Below, piece after piece: positions 1 through 8,424 of a DNA stretch of 64,000 bases (within the stretch, counting starts at the first letter, position 1; the number at the start of each line of letters is the position of its first letter). A program made the translations under genes and the position numbers. The stretch comes from Candidatus Puniceispirillum sp. Lineage in GTDB: Bacteria > Pseudomonadota > Alphaproteobacteria > Puniceispirillales > Puniceispirillaceae. The notes under the pieces were generated by a model. The model was given only the letters and a program-made list of their open reading frames with translations. It did not search any database and was not told where the DNA came from. The DNA lies in contig JADHOR010000002.1 in NCBI GenBank assembly GCA_016778895.1, positions 62,001-126,000 of the forward strand, in the 5' to 3' direction.

Positions 1-116
1 ATATTGCCCTAGAAACGAAACGCACCGGTGACATTATGGCGCCGGGATACGAGCAGACCGGTACCGAAGGCATGACCAAAGCCGTGCTTGACGCGATGGA
101 TTTTCTGGCACGTTGA
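1..116 (+). CDS. leuB: 3-isopropylmalate dehydrogenase, C-terminal end (partial)
   Basis: Only the last 37 codons lie in the window, ending at the TGA at 114-116. The peptide carries an ETKRTGDIMAPG stretch followed by a short helix ending MTKAVLDAM, which resembles the C-terminus of the isocitrate/isopropylmalate dehydrogenase family. LeuB catalyses the oxidative decarboxylation of 3-isopropylmalate in leucine synthesis. In many alphaproteobacteria leuB sits directly upstream of asd, as here, and that context decides the call. A related family member such as tartrate dehydrogenase cannot be excluded from so short a piece. Confidence 0.6.
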   Translation, partial: IALETKRTGDIMAPGYEQTGTEGMTKAVLDAMDFLAR

Positions 117-203
117 ATCAAATCACCATATCCGTTATCGGTGGAAGCTTAGCCACCCAATCAAACGGACATGGATCTTGGGCCTCTACTGGAGGGTTTT
201 AGA

Positions 204-1238
204 ATGGGTTATAAAGTCGCCGTCGTTGGCGCAACCGGTGCGGTTGGCCGTGAAATGCTGCAAACTCTGGCCGAGCGGAATTTTCCGGCCGATAAAATAT
301 ATGCGCTGGCCTCGTCAAAATCAGTTGGCAAGGAAGTTTCATATGGCGAAGATCAGATCGTCACGATTGAGGCGCTTGATAAGTTTGATTTTGCCACTGC
401 AGATATTGCCCTGTTTTCAGCAGGCGGCGTTACGGCCAAAGCCTATGCGCCAAAAGCTGGTGCGGCCGGATGTGTGGTCATTGATAATTCATCTGCCTTC
501 CGAATGGATAGCGACGTGCCATTGATCGTTCCCGAGGTTAATCCCGACACGATCGAAGCTTGTTTGATCAAGAATAAGGGTCGCAACATAATTGCCAATC
601 CAAACTGCTCGACAGCCCAGCTTGTGGTGGCGTTAAAGCCATTGCATAACGAGTTTTCGGTCAAACGGGTTGTGGTATCAACCTATCAGGCTGTTTCAGG
701 TGCCGGACGTCCCGCTATGGATGAGCTGTTTAACCAGACTCGTGGCATTTTTGTGAATGATGCGGTGCAGCCAGAAATCTTTACCAAACAGATTGCCTTT
801 AATGCGATCCCGCATATTGATGTGTTCCTTGATGACGGCTTTACCAAGGAAGAATGGAAGATGAGTGCCGAGACCAAGAAAATTCTTGATCCGGCGATAG
901 AGCTTGTTGCGCATTGTGTACGCATCCCGGTTTTTGTTGGTCACAGCGAGGCGGTTTTCATCGAAACCGAAAAACCCATGACAGAAAAGGCGGTGCGGTC
1001 ATTATTAGAAAATGCGCCGGGGGTAATTGTTGTCGACCATCGGGCAAATGAAGGCTATGTCACCCCGCATGAGGCAGCTGGTGAGGACGCAGTTTATATC
1101 AGTCGGATTCGCAAAGACCCGACTGTGCCGAATGGTATGGTGTTCTGGTGCGTTTCAGACAATCTAAGAAAAGGAGCTGCCCTAAATTCAGTGCAGATTG
1201 CCGAATTATTTGCGGCGCGTAACCTCAGCGGACGCTAG
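204..1238 (+). CDS. asd: aspartate-semialdehyde dehydrogenase
   Basis: Reduces L-aspartyl-4-phosphate with NADPH to aspartate-4-semialdehyde, the branch point to lysine/diaminopimelate, threonine and methionine. The 344-residue protein opens with the nucleotide-binding loop VGATGAVG (residues 8-15). It has the catalytic cysteine in NPNCST (Cys135) and the RIPVFVGHSE motif, whose Arg240 and His247 match the substrate-binding Arg and catalytic His of the family. An in-frame codon 33 bases upstream is open, but the ATG at 204 follows a GGAGG at about 191-195 and starts the conserved fold at once, so it is preferred. The gene converges with the pyridoxal kinase gene, leaving only four bases between the stops. 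Confidence 0.96.
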   Translation: MGYKVAVVGATGAVGREMLQTLAERNFPADKIYALASSKSVGKEVSYGEDQIVTIEALDKFDFATADIALFSAGGVTAKAYAPKAGAAGCVVIDNSSAFRMDSDVPLIVPEVNPDTIEACLIKNKGRNIIANPNCSTAQLVVALKPLHNEFSVKRVVVSTYQAVSGAGRPAMDELFNQTRGIFVNDAVQPEIFTKQIAFNAIPHIDVFLDDGFTKEEWKMSAETKKILDPAIELVAHCVRIPVFVGHSEAVFIETEKPMTEKAVRSLLENAPGVIVVDHRANEGYVTPHEAAGEDAVYISRIRKDPTVPNGMVFWCVSDNLRKGAALNSVQIAELFAARNLSGR

Positions 1239-1242
1239 GTAT

Positions 1243-2088
1243 TTACGCTAGATCATCCGGTTGAGAGGGTCGCTTCCCGATTGCTGTCAGGTGATGTAGA
1301 TTTTTCAGAAGCGCGATTTCCAGATGGTTCACGCTTTCGTCGATAATGGCATGAGCTTGGGTGCTGGCTGCAGAAAAGCTGGCCTCAAACGACTGCCCCG
1401 CGGCAAGCCAGCTGGTAAAAATAACAGTCAGCAAATCACCGCCACCGGCAATTCCGGTAGGGCGTTTCTCATAGGCAACATCAATCGCTTTGTCGCGGCT
1501 GACAAAACAATCATGTACCCGGCCATCAGGCCCGTTGATACCGGTGGCAACAACCCCTCGTAACGCTGGATTTTGAGTCATTAATTGCCGCGCTGCCGCG
1601 GTTGCGCTGGCGACATCAGTGACAGCCTGCTTGGCGAGAAGTTCCAGCTCAAACTGGTTGGGCGTCGCAAAGCTGGCAAGCGGTAAAAGTTGGTCGCGCA
1701 TTTCGGTAACAAGCTGGTTGTCAACATAGATCCGGCCGTTATCGCCAAGCACTGGATCCAGTACATAATACCCGTTTTGCCGAGCTGCCTGCCATTGCAT
1801 AATCAAAGCCGTAATGGCTTCAATTTGCGATGGGGCGCCAAGATAGCCGGTAATCACCGCGCCAATATCGGCCAGCGCATCGAGGGCCGTCAGTGCGGCT
1901 AAAATTGCCGTAAATGTCGGCTCGGGCGTTGGTCCGCCAGCGATCACCCCATGGCCCGGATGTGCCGCCAGCATGACACTATTGACCAATAATGGCTGAT
2001 GCCCTAGATGCGTTATCACCGGCGCGGCAACATTATTGCCGACAAAGCCAAGTGTTACCGCCGATTGAATTGACAATATCTGTTCCAT
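1243..2088 (-). CDS. pdxY: pyridoxal kinase (PdxY-like)
   Basis: Phosphorylates pyridoxal to pyridoxal 5'-phosphate in cofactor salvage; ribokinase/PfkB-like fold. The 281-residue protein begins MEQILSIQSAVTLGFVGN, matching the PdxY/PdxK N-terminus. It contains TPNQFELELL in the middle and GIAGGGDLLTVIF near residue 220, where the Asp is the expected catalytic base. An upstream in-frame extension of 14 codons exists but does not match the family, so the ATG at 2088 is chosen. It stands alone, divergent from sdhC and convergent with asd. Specificity between PdxY and PdxK types is not certain. Confidence 0.85.
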   Translation of the reverse strand: MEQILSIQSAVTLGFVGNNVAAPVITHLGHQPLLVNSVMLAAHPGHGVIAGGPTPEPTFTAILAALTALDALADIGAVITGYLGAPSQIEAITALIMQWQAARQNGYYVLDPVLGDNGRIYVDNQLVTEMRDQLLPLASFATPNQFELELLAKQAVTDVASATAAARQLMTQNPALRGVVATGINGPDGRVHDCFVSRDKAIDVAYEKRPTGIAGGGDLLTVIFTSWLAAGQSFEASFSAASTQAHAIIDESVNHLEIALLKNLHHLTAIGKRPSQPDDLA

Positions 2089-2284
2089 AAAATCATGTTT
2101 GCAGTGCTTTGGGGGAAAAGGCAAATGCAATCAAACCTGTGACTAATTGAAAGGCAGCTGCAAGACCTGCCACAGATGCTGCCCCTTAAAGCGCGCTTTA
2201 AGCAGTGATGTGAGGATAATCCCTGGCTGTTATTTCAGGGCCCGCCAGCGCGACATATGTTGACAGAGTTTCCGCCCTTATACA

Positions 2285-2315
2285 TTGACTATTGGCAATC
2301 AATACCACATATAAA
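2285..2315 (+). promoter_or_regulatory. candidate sdhC promoter
   Basis: TTGACT at 2285-2290 and TATAAA at 2310-2315 are separated by 19 bases, about 70 bases ahead of sdhC. The spacing is long for a sigma-70 promoter, so this is only a candidate. The rest of the 2089-2386 gap shows no gene. Confidence 0.3.
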
Positions 2316-2386
2316 CCATAGTCTAAATCGCAATATGGGCGTGTTTTGCGCTCAGTCTTTTGTCTTGATGACCACGTGAGGACCAA

Positions 2387-2761
2387 ATGGCAAAGCCGCG
2401 CCCATTATCACCGCATTTACAGGTCTATCGCCCGCAATTGACATCGGTAATGTCCATCATGCACCGGGCCAGTGGTGCTGTCTTGGCAACGGGTAGTCTG
2501 TTGCTGACAATTTGGCTGGCGGCATTGGCGGCAGGCGCTGATATCTTCGGGTCGGTTGCAGCCTTATTGCAGCACCCGCTGGGGCAATTTGTCCTGTTTG
2601 GTTATTCGCTGGCGCTGGTCTATCATGGCTTTAATGGCATTCGACATCTGGCGTGGGATCTTCGCCTCGGGCTAGAGGTCAAACAGGTTTATCAAAGTGG
2701 CTATCTGGTGCTTGTTTTGACCGCTCTGGTGACCGGTGCCCTATGGCTGGCAGTTTTGTAA
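2387..2761 (+). CDS. sdhC: succinate dehydrogenase cytochrome b556 subunit
   Basis: Membrane anchor of complex II, binding heme b and the quinone site together with SdhD. The 124-residue protein begins with the family motif RPLSPHLQVYRPQLTSVMSI and SIMHRASGAVL. It has three hydrophobic helices (about residues 28-52, 61-82 and 102-124) and the heme-ligand region YHGFNGIRHLAWD in the second. The ATG follows GAGGACCA. It leads the sdhC-D-A-B operon, with sdhD starting 15 bases after its stop. Confidence 0.95.
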   Translation: MAKPRPLSPHLQVYRPQLTSVMSIMHRASGAVLATGSLLLTIWLAALAAGADIFGSVAALLQHPLGQFVLFGYSLALVYHGFNGIRHLAWDLRLGLEVKQVYQSGYLVLVLTALVTGALWLAVL

Positions 2762-2776
2762 AAAAGGGTTTTTAGT

Positions 2777-3139
2777 ATGGCACAATCATCCGCAAAAAAT
2801 CCCCGTGAACCTGGCTTTGGCCATTGGCGCTGGCAGCGGATCAGCGCTGTTGTCACGCTGGCATTGATGGTTTATTTCACTTATCTTGTCGCGGCAATCG
2901 GTGCGCTTGACTATGCTGCGGCAAAAAGCTTTGTCGGGGTGCCGCACCATGCGCTGGCACTGGCGATTTTGATTGGCGCTGGCCTGTTTCATGCTGCGCT
3001 TGGGGTACAGATGATTATCGAGGATTATGTTCCGCTTGCCAGTGGCCGTGTGGCGCTGGTGACAATTGCGCGTGGTGTTTTCGCCATTGCCGCGGCAGCC
3101 GGCTTTGTATCGGTTGGTATGATTGCGGGACTGATATAG
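2777..3139 (+). CDS. sdhD: succinate dehydrogenase hydrophobic anchor subunit
   Basis: Second membrane anchor of complex II. The 120-residue protein has a short hydrophilic N-terminus with a GFGHWRWQRISAVV segment, where the quinone-site residues of the family lie. Three membrane helices follow, at roughly residues 23-42, 55-76 and 92-118, and the HAALGVQMIIEDYV stretch places the heme-proximal His and the Asp-Tyr pair. Position between sdhC and sdhA in one operon supports the call. SdhD diverges quickly in sequence, so recognition rests partly on context. Confidence 0.92.
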   Translation: MAQSSAKNPREPGFGHWRWQRISAVVTLALMVYFTYLVAAIGALDYAAAKSFVGVPHHALALAILIGAGLFHAALGVQMIIEDYVPLASGRVALVTIARGVFAIAAAAGFVSVGMIAGLI

Positions 3140-3204
3140 GGGGCAGTCAAGGGTTCGGCATCGAATAGGCTTGCGAAATGGTCGCATAGAAAAGGATTTA
3201 AGTA

Positions 3205-4995
3205 ATGAGCGCTTATGAAATCACTGACCATCAATATGACGTTGTCGTTGTCGGCGCGGGCGGTGCCGGCTTGCGTGCCACGCTTGGCATGGCTGCTGGT
3301 GGGTTGAAAACCGCCTGTATCACAAAGGTTTTCCCGACACGTTCGCATACTGTTGCTGCACAAGGCGGCATTGGCGCCGCTCTTAACAATATGGGCGAAG
3401 GTGATAATTGGCGCTTTCATATGTATGACACGGTCAAAGGGTCAGACTGGCTTGGTGATCAGGATGCCATCGAATATATGTGCCGAAACGCGATTCCGTC
3501 GGTGATTGAACTGGAAAATTACGGCGTGCCATTTTCCCGCACTGAAGAAGGCAAAATCTATCAGCGCCCGTTTGGTGGTCACACATTAGACCATGGTAAA
3601 TCAATGGCCCGTCGGGCCTGTGCGGCGGCTGACCGAACCGGCCATGCAATCCTGCATACTTTGTACCAGCAATGTCTGAAATATCAGGCGCATTTCCATA
3701 TCGAATATTTTGTTCTTGATCTGCTGATGACCGATGAAGGCGAATGTGCTGGGGTCATCGCGCTTTTTATGGAAGATGGCAGCTTGCACCGGTTCTGGGG
3801 ACAGCAGACCGTGCTGGCAACTGGCGGTTATGGGCGGGTGTATTTCTCCTGTACCTCGGCGCATACCTGTACTGGCGACGGTAATGCGATGGCGCTTCGG
3901 GCTGGATTACCGCTGCAGGATATGGAATTTGTGCAGTTTCACCCAACCGGTGTCTATGGCGCTGGTGTTCTGATCACCGAAGGTGCGCGTGGTGAAGGCG
4001 GCTATCTGACAAATTCCGAGGGTGAGCGTTTTATGGAGCGTTTTGCCCCGACCGCAAAAGATCTGGCAAGCCGCGATGTCGTGAGCCGCGCGATGACGAT
4101 CGAGATTAATGAAGGCCGAGGTGTCGGCCCGAATAAGGATCACATCATGCTGCATCTTGAGCATATTGATCCTGACACTCTGCGTACCCGCCTTCCCGGC
4201 ATCACTGAAACGGCAAAAATTTTCTGCGGTGTTGACGTAACGCGAGAGCCGATTCCGGTCCTACCGACCGTGCATTATAATATGGGCGGTATTCCGACCA
4301 ATTATCACGGCGAAGTGCTGGCCCCATCCAAGGATGACCAGAACGCTGTCGTGCCCGGTCTGATGGCGATCGGTGAGGCGGCTTGTGTGTCGGTTCATGG
4401 CGCGAATCGCCTTGGGACAAACTCATTGCTTGATATTGTCGTCTTTGGCCGCGCCGCGGCGCACCGTGCCAACGAGACAGTCACTCCAGGCAATAAATCA
4501 AAACGTGCCCCACAAGCCGCCACCGATAAGGCGCTGGCACGATTTGACCGGATGCGTCATTCCAATGGCGCATTGAGCGCAGCGTCAATCCGGCTGGAAA
4601 TGCAGCATGCCATGCAGCGCCATGCAGCAGTATTCCGGTCAAGTGAATCGCTTGCGGATGGTGTTGTGACCATGGACAAAATTGCCGGCAAGATGGGGCA
4701 GATTGGCGTTGCTGACAAATCACTGATCTGGAACACTGATCTGATTGAGGCGCTAGAACTGGAAAATCTGATGGGGCAAGCTCTGGTCAGCATCCGTTCA
4801 GCCGAACAGCGGCAGGAATCACGCGGCGCCCATGCACATGAAGATTGGCCTGAGCGTGACGATGAAAACTGGATGAAACATACGGTCATGTGGCTTGATG
4901 AGCAAAACAAGTCAAAGCTTGATTACCGCAATGTCGTGATGAACACTCTGAGCAATGATATTGCTCCGATCCCGCCAGCTCCGCGCGTTTACTAG
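3205..4995 (+). CDS. sdhA: succinate dehydrogenase flavoprotein subunit
   Basis: Catalytic subunit of complex II: oxidises succinate to fumarate and passes electrons to the iron-sulfur subunit. The 596-residue protein has the FAD-binding [11 protein letters not shown] near residue 16. [16 protein letters not shown] carries the His (residue 48) that is covalently flavinylated in the family. It also has the substrate-site motifs [15 protein letters not shown] and RGEGG, and a C-terminal helical domain ending in the usual PPAPRVY. Length is normal. The ATG at 3205 follows AAAGGATTTAAGTA. sdhB follows after 20 bases. Confidence 0.98.
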   Translation: MSAYEITDHQYDVVVVGAGGAGLRATLGMAAGGLKTACITKVFPTRSHTVAAQGGIGAALNNMGEGDNWRFHMYDTVKGSDWLGDQDAIEYMCRNAIPSVIELENYGVPFSRTEEGKIYQRPFGGHTLDHGKSMARRACAAADRTGHAILHTLYQQCLKYQAHFHIEYFVLDLLMTDEGECAGVIALFMEDGSLHRFWGQQTVLATGGYGRVYFSCTSAHTCTGDGNAMALRAGLPLQDMEFVQFHPTGVYGAGVLITEGARGEGGYLTNSEGERFMERFAPTAKDLASRDVVSRAMTIEINEGRGVGPNKDHIMLHLEHIDPDTLRTRLPGITETAKIFCGVDVTREPIPVLPTVHYNMGGIPTNYHGEVLAPSKDDQNAVVPGLMAIGEAACVSVHGANRLGTNSLLDIVVFGRAAAHRANETVTPGNKSKRAPQAATDKALARFDRMRHSNGALSAASIRLEMQHAMQRHAAVFRSSESLADGVVTMDKIAGKMGQIGVADKSLIWNTDLIEALELENLMGQALVSIRSAEQRQESRGAHAHEDWPERDDENWMKHTVMWLDEQNKSKLDYRNVVMNTLSNDIAPIPPAPRVY

Positions 4996-5015
4996 TTAAG
5001 GACGAGGAAAGAAAA

Positions 5016-5792
5016 ATGGCCGAGTTTCGATTGCCGAAAAATTCCCAGGTTACGGACGGGGTCAGCCATAAGGCGGCAGCTGGTGCGCGCGATGTAAAAA
5101 CTTTCAAAATCTATCGCTGGTCACCAGATGATGACGCCCAGCCGCGCATTGATAGTTTTGAAATAGATCTTGATGATTGCGGGCCGATGGTGCTCGATGC
5201 GCTGATCAAGATCAAAAATGAAACCGACAGTAGCCTGACCTTTCGCCGGTCCTGCCGGGAGGGAATCTGTGGATCATGCTCGATGAATATTGACGGCACC
5301 AACACCCTTGCCTGTCTCAAAAGCATCCGCGATGTAAAGGGCGATGTGAAGATTTATCCGCTGCCGCATATGCCGGTAGTAAAAGATCTGGTGCCCGATC
5401 TTAGCAATGCTTATCGGCAATTGACCTCAATTGAACCATGGTTAAAGGCAGATACCGCTGCCCCTGATGGTGAGGAACGCCGCCAGTCACCAGCCGAGCG
5501 CGAACAGCTGGATGGTTTGTGGGAATGTGTCTTGTGCTTTAGCTGTTCAACAGCCTGCCCAAGCTATTGGTGGAATAGTGACGAATATCTTGGCCCGGCA
5601 GTTCTGCTTCAGGCCTATCGCTGGATTTCTGATAGTCGCGATGAGCAAAAGCGTGAACGGCTTGATGCGCTTGATGACAGCTTTGGGCTCTATCGCTGTC
5701 ATACAATCATGAATTGCGCGAAAACCTGTCCGAAAGGGTTGAATCCGGGCAAGGCCATTGCCGGTATTAAAAGCGAGATGGCCCAGCGCTAA
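5016..5792 (+). CDS. sdhB: succinate dehydrogenase iron-sulfur subunit
   Basis: Carries electrons from SdhA to quinone through three iron-sulfur clusters. In 258 residues it shows the ferredoxin-type 2Fe-2S motif [12 protein letters not shown] with a further Cys in TLAC. The 4Fe-4S motif [16 protein letters not shown] and the 3Fe-4S region [17 protein letters not shown] follow. The start is preceded by GACGAGGAAAG. It is the last gene of the sdh operon; the next gene, zapE, begins 107 bases on and may be read separately. Confidence 0.98.
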   Translation: MAEFRLPKNSQVTDGVSHKAAAGARDVKTFKIYRWSPDDDAQPRIDSFEIDLDDCGPMVLDALIKIKNETDSSLTFRRSCREGICGSCSMNIDGTNTLACLKSIRDVKGDVKIYPLPHMPVVKDLVPDLSNAYRQLTSIEPWLKADTAAPDGEERRQSPAEREQLDGLWECVLCFSCSTACPSYWWNSDEYLGPAVLLQAYRWISDSRDEQKRERLDALDDSFGLYRCHTIMNCAKTCPKGLNPGKAIAGIKSEMAQR

Positions 5793-5899
5793 ACTTGTCG
5801 CAAAGCATCGGTTAAGAAAAGTCATTGGCCATTTATGCGCATAAGTCACTTTTGAGTATAAGGTGATGTTGAGCATAATTTGGGGGGCGGTATATCATT

Positions 5900-7054
5900 A
5901 TGACAAGCGGCCAGCCGGATTATAACGCCTATCCGAGCCAGCAATTGGCGGCATTGATTGCCGCTAAGACGTTAAATGATGACTCGGCCCAGGCGGCAAT
6001 GGCGGCGCGTTTGGACCAGCTGATTGACCGTTTGCATGAGGCGGCACAATCGAGGTCGCGTTTTCCGGTTTTGCTGCGCCGGATTACTGGCCGCCTTATC
6101 CCGCGCCGACCAGACCCAGTTCAGGGGCTTTATATTTATGGCGGGGTTGGCCGCGGCAAAACCATGCTGATGGATATGTTTCATGATGCGGTGCTTGCCC
6201 AAGGGCTTGGCGAACCGGATCGTGCCTCTATCTGGCGACTGCATTTTCATGATTTTATGGTGCTGGCACAAGATGTGATCCATGATGCCCGCACCAATGG
6301 CGCGGATGACCCGATTGAGGCGGCAGCGTGTGAGCTAGCGCGGCGTGGCGCGGTGATCTGTTTTGATGAAATGGAGGTCCGAGACATTGCCGATGCAATG
6401 ATTTTAGCGCGGCTTTTTTCTGGAATGCTGGAACGCGGTGTGGTCGTTGTTGCAACGTCCAATCGTCATGCTGACGAGCTTTATAAGGACGGGCTTCATC
6501 GTGACCGGTTCCTGCCCTTTATTGCCCTTTTGAAGGATCGGTGCGAGATGTGCCAGCTTGATGATGGCACTGATTGGCGGGGCGCGGTTCTTGCCAATTT
6601 GCCAGCATGGCACGTACCGGCCAAGGCCGCCGGACCGCAACTTGACGCTGCCTTTCGTCAACTTGCCGGTGGGGGTAGCATTTCTGCCGAGATCATTCGC
6701 GTCGCTGGGCGTGAAATCACCATTGAAAATGTGTCTGGTGACGTTGGTTTTGCCAGTTTTGCCAGCTTGTGTGATGTGGCGCTTGGTGCGCGTGATTATC
6801 TGGCGATTGCAGGCCGGTTCGCCGGGCTTGTACTTAGCGAAGTGCCACAATTTAATGATGCGAATGAACATGTTGCCCGCCGCTTTATGTGGCTGATAGA
6901 TGCGCTATATGATCGGGGCCGGTTCTTGATTGCGTCGGCGGAAACGGATATTGCCAGCCTTTATCAGGGTCACCAGTGGCAATTTGAGTTTGCCCGCACC
7001 GCATCGCGGCTAAGAGAAATGGCGCAGCGCGGCAAAGCACAGAACAAGGACTGA
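5900..7054 (+). CDS. zapE: AFG1-type ATPase (ZapE family)
   Basis: Member of the AFG1/LACE1 AAA-like ATPases; in bacteria ZapE is linked to Z-ring behaviour and in mitochondria AFG1 to respiratory complex turnover. The 384-residue protein has Walker A GGVGRGKTMLMD (Lys87), Walker B VICFDEMEV and a sensor-like ATSNRHADELYKDGLHR segment, all typical of the family. The position just after sdhCDAB and before mdh is a common alphaproteobacterial arrangement. The start ATG lacks a clear ribosome site; an upstream G-rich run (5882-5889) may serve. Confidence 0.9.
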   Translation: MTSGQPDYNAYPSQQLAALIAAKTLNDDSAQAAMAARLDQLIDRLHEAAQSRSRFPVLLRRITGRLIPRRPDPVQGLYIYGGVGRGKTMLMDMFHDAVLAQGLGEPDRASIWRLHFHDFMVLAQDVIHDARTNGADDPIEAAACELARRGAVICFDEMEVRDIADAMILARLFSGMLERGVVVVATSNRHADELYKDGLHRDRFLPFIALLKDRCEMCQLDDGTDWRGAVLANLPAWHVPAKAAGPQLDAAFRQLAGGGSISAEIIRVAGREITIENVSGDVGFASFASLCDVALGARDYLAIAGRFAGLVLSEVPQFNDANEHVARRFMWLIDALYDRGRFLIASAETDIASLYQGHQWQFEFARTASRLREMAQRGKAQNKD

Positions 7055-7168
7055 TACCGTCATATTTGTAGACGTGCTCACCGGTAAAACAAGTTTGAAG
7101 TCTGGCTGTTTCCGGTTTGCGCTTGTATGTTATTCGATAGTTAGGTAAACCAAAATTGCGTTCGGCGC

Positions 7169-7179
7169 GGGGGGGGGGG
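7169..7179 (+). repeat. 11-G homopolymer upstream of mdh
   Basis: Eleven consecutive G residues lie about 60 bases before the mdh start codon, in the gap between zapE and mdh. Runs this long are rare in bacterial genomes and tend to change length during replication. It could also be a place where the reported base count is wrong. Confidence 0.9.
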
Positions 7180-7213
7180 TGAACAGCTCACAAAATCGCG
7201 CGTTACAGTTTGA

Positions 7214-8188
<975 letters not shown>

Positions 8189-8227
8189 GTAAACCGGTGC
8201 TGTTGCCAGCCAATTTCAAATCACCCA

Positions 8228-8260
8228 AGAAGGCCGGTTAAAGCCGGCCTTCTGTTTGTT
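8228..8260 (+). terminator. rho-independent terminator after mdh
   Basis: A perfect 10-bp stem (8228-8237 with 8244-8253) closes a six-base loop and is followed by GTTTGTT. This should end mdh transcription before sucA. Confidence 0.85.
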
Positions 8261-8320
8261 GGGGTTGATATTTAGGTGGTTGACGGCATCTAGTTTTTGC
8301 CTAAAACAAAGTTGAATGCA

Positions 8321-8348
8321 TTGCCATTTGGCAGGAAATCTCTATACG
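8321..8348 (+). promoter_or_regulatory. candidate sucA promoter
   Basis: TTGCCA at 8321-8326 and TATACG at 8343-8348 are 16 bases apart, downstream of the mdh terminator and about 75 bases before sucA. This fits a separate promoter for sucAB-lpd. Confidence 0.35.
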
Positions 8349-8424
8349 ACTTGAAATACCGAAATTAACGAATAGACTGAAAGACTATTCGGGTCTCGAC
8401 ACGCTAGGGAATGTGAATTTTTTT

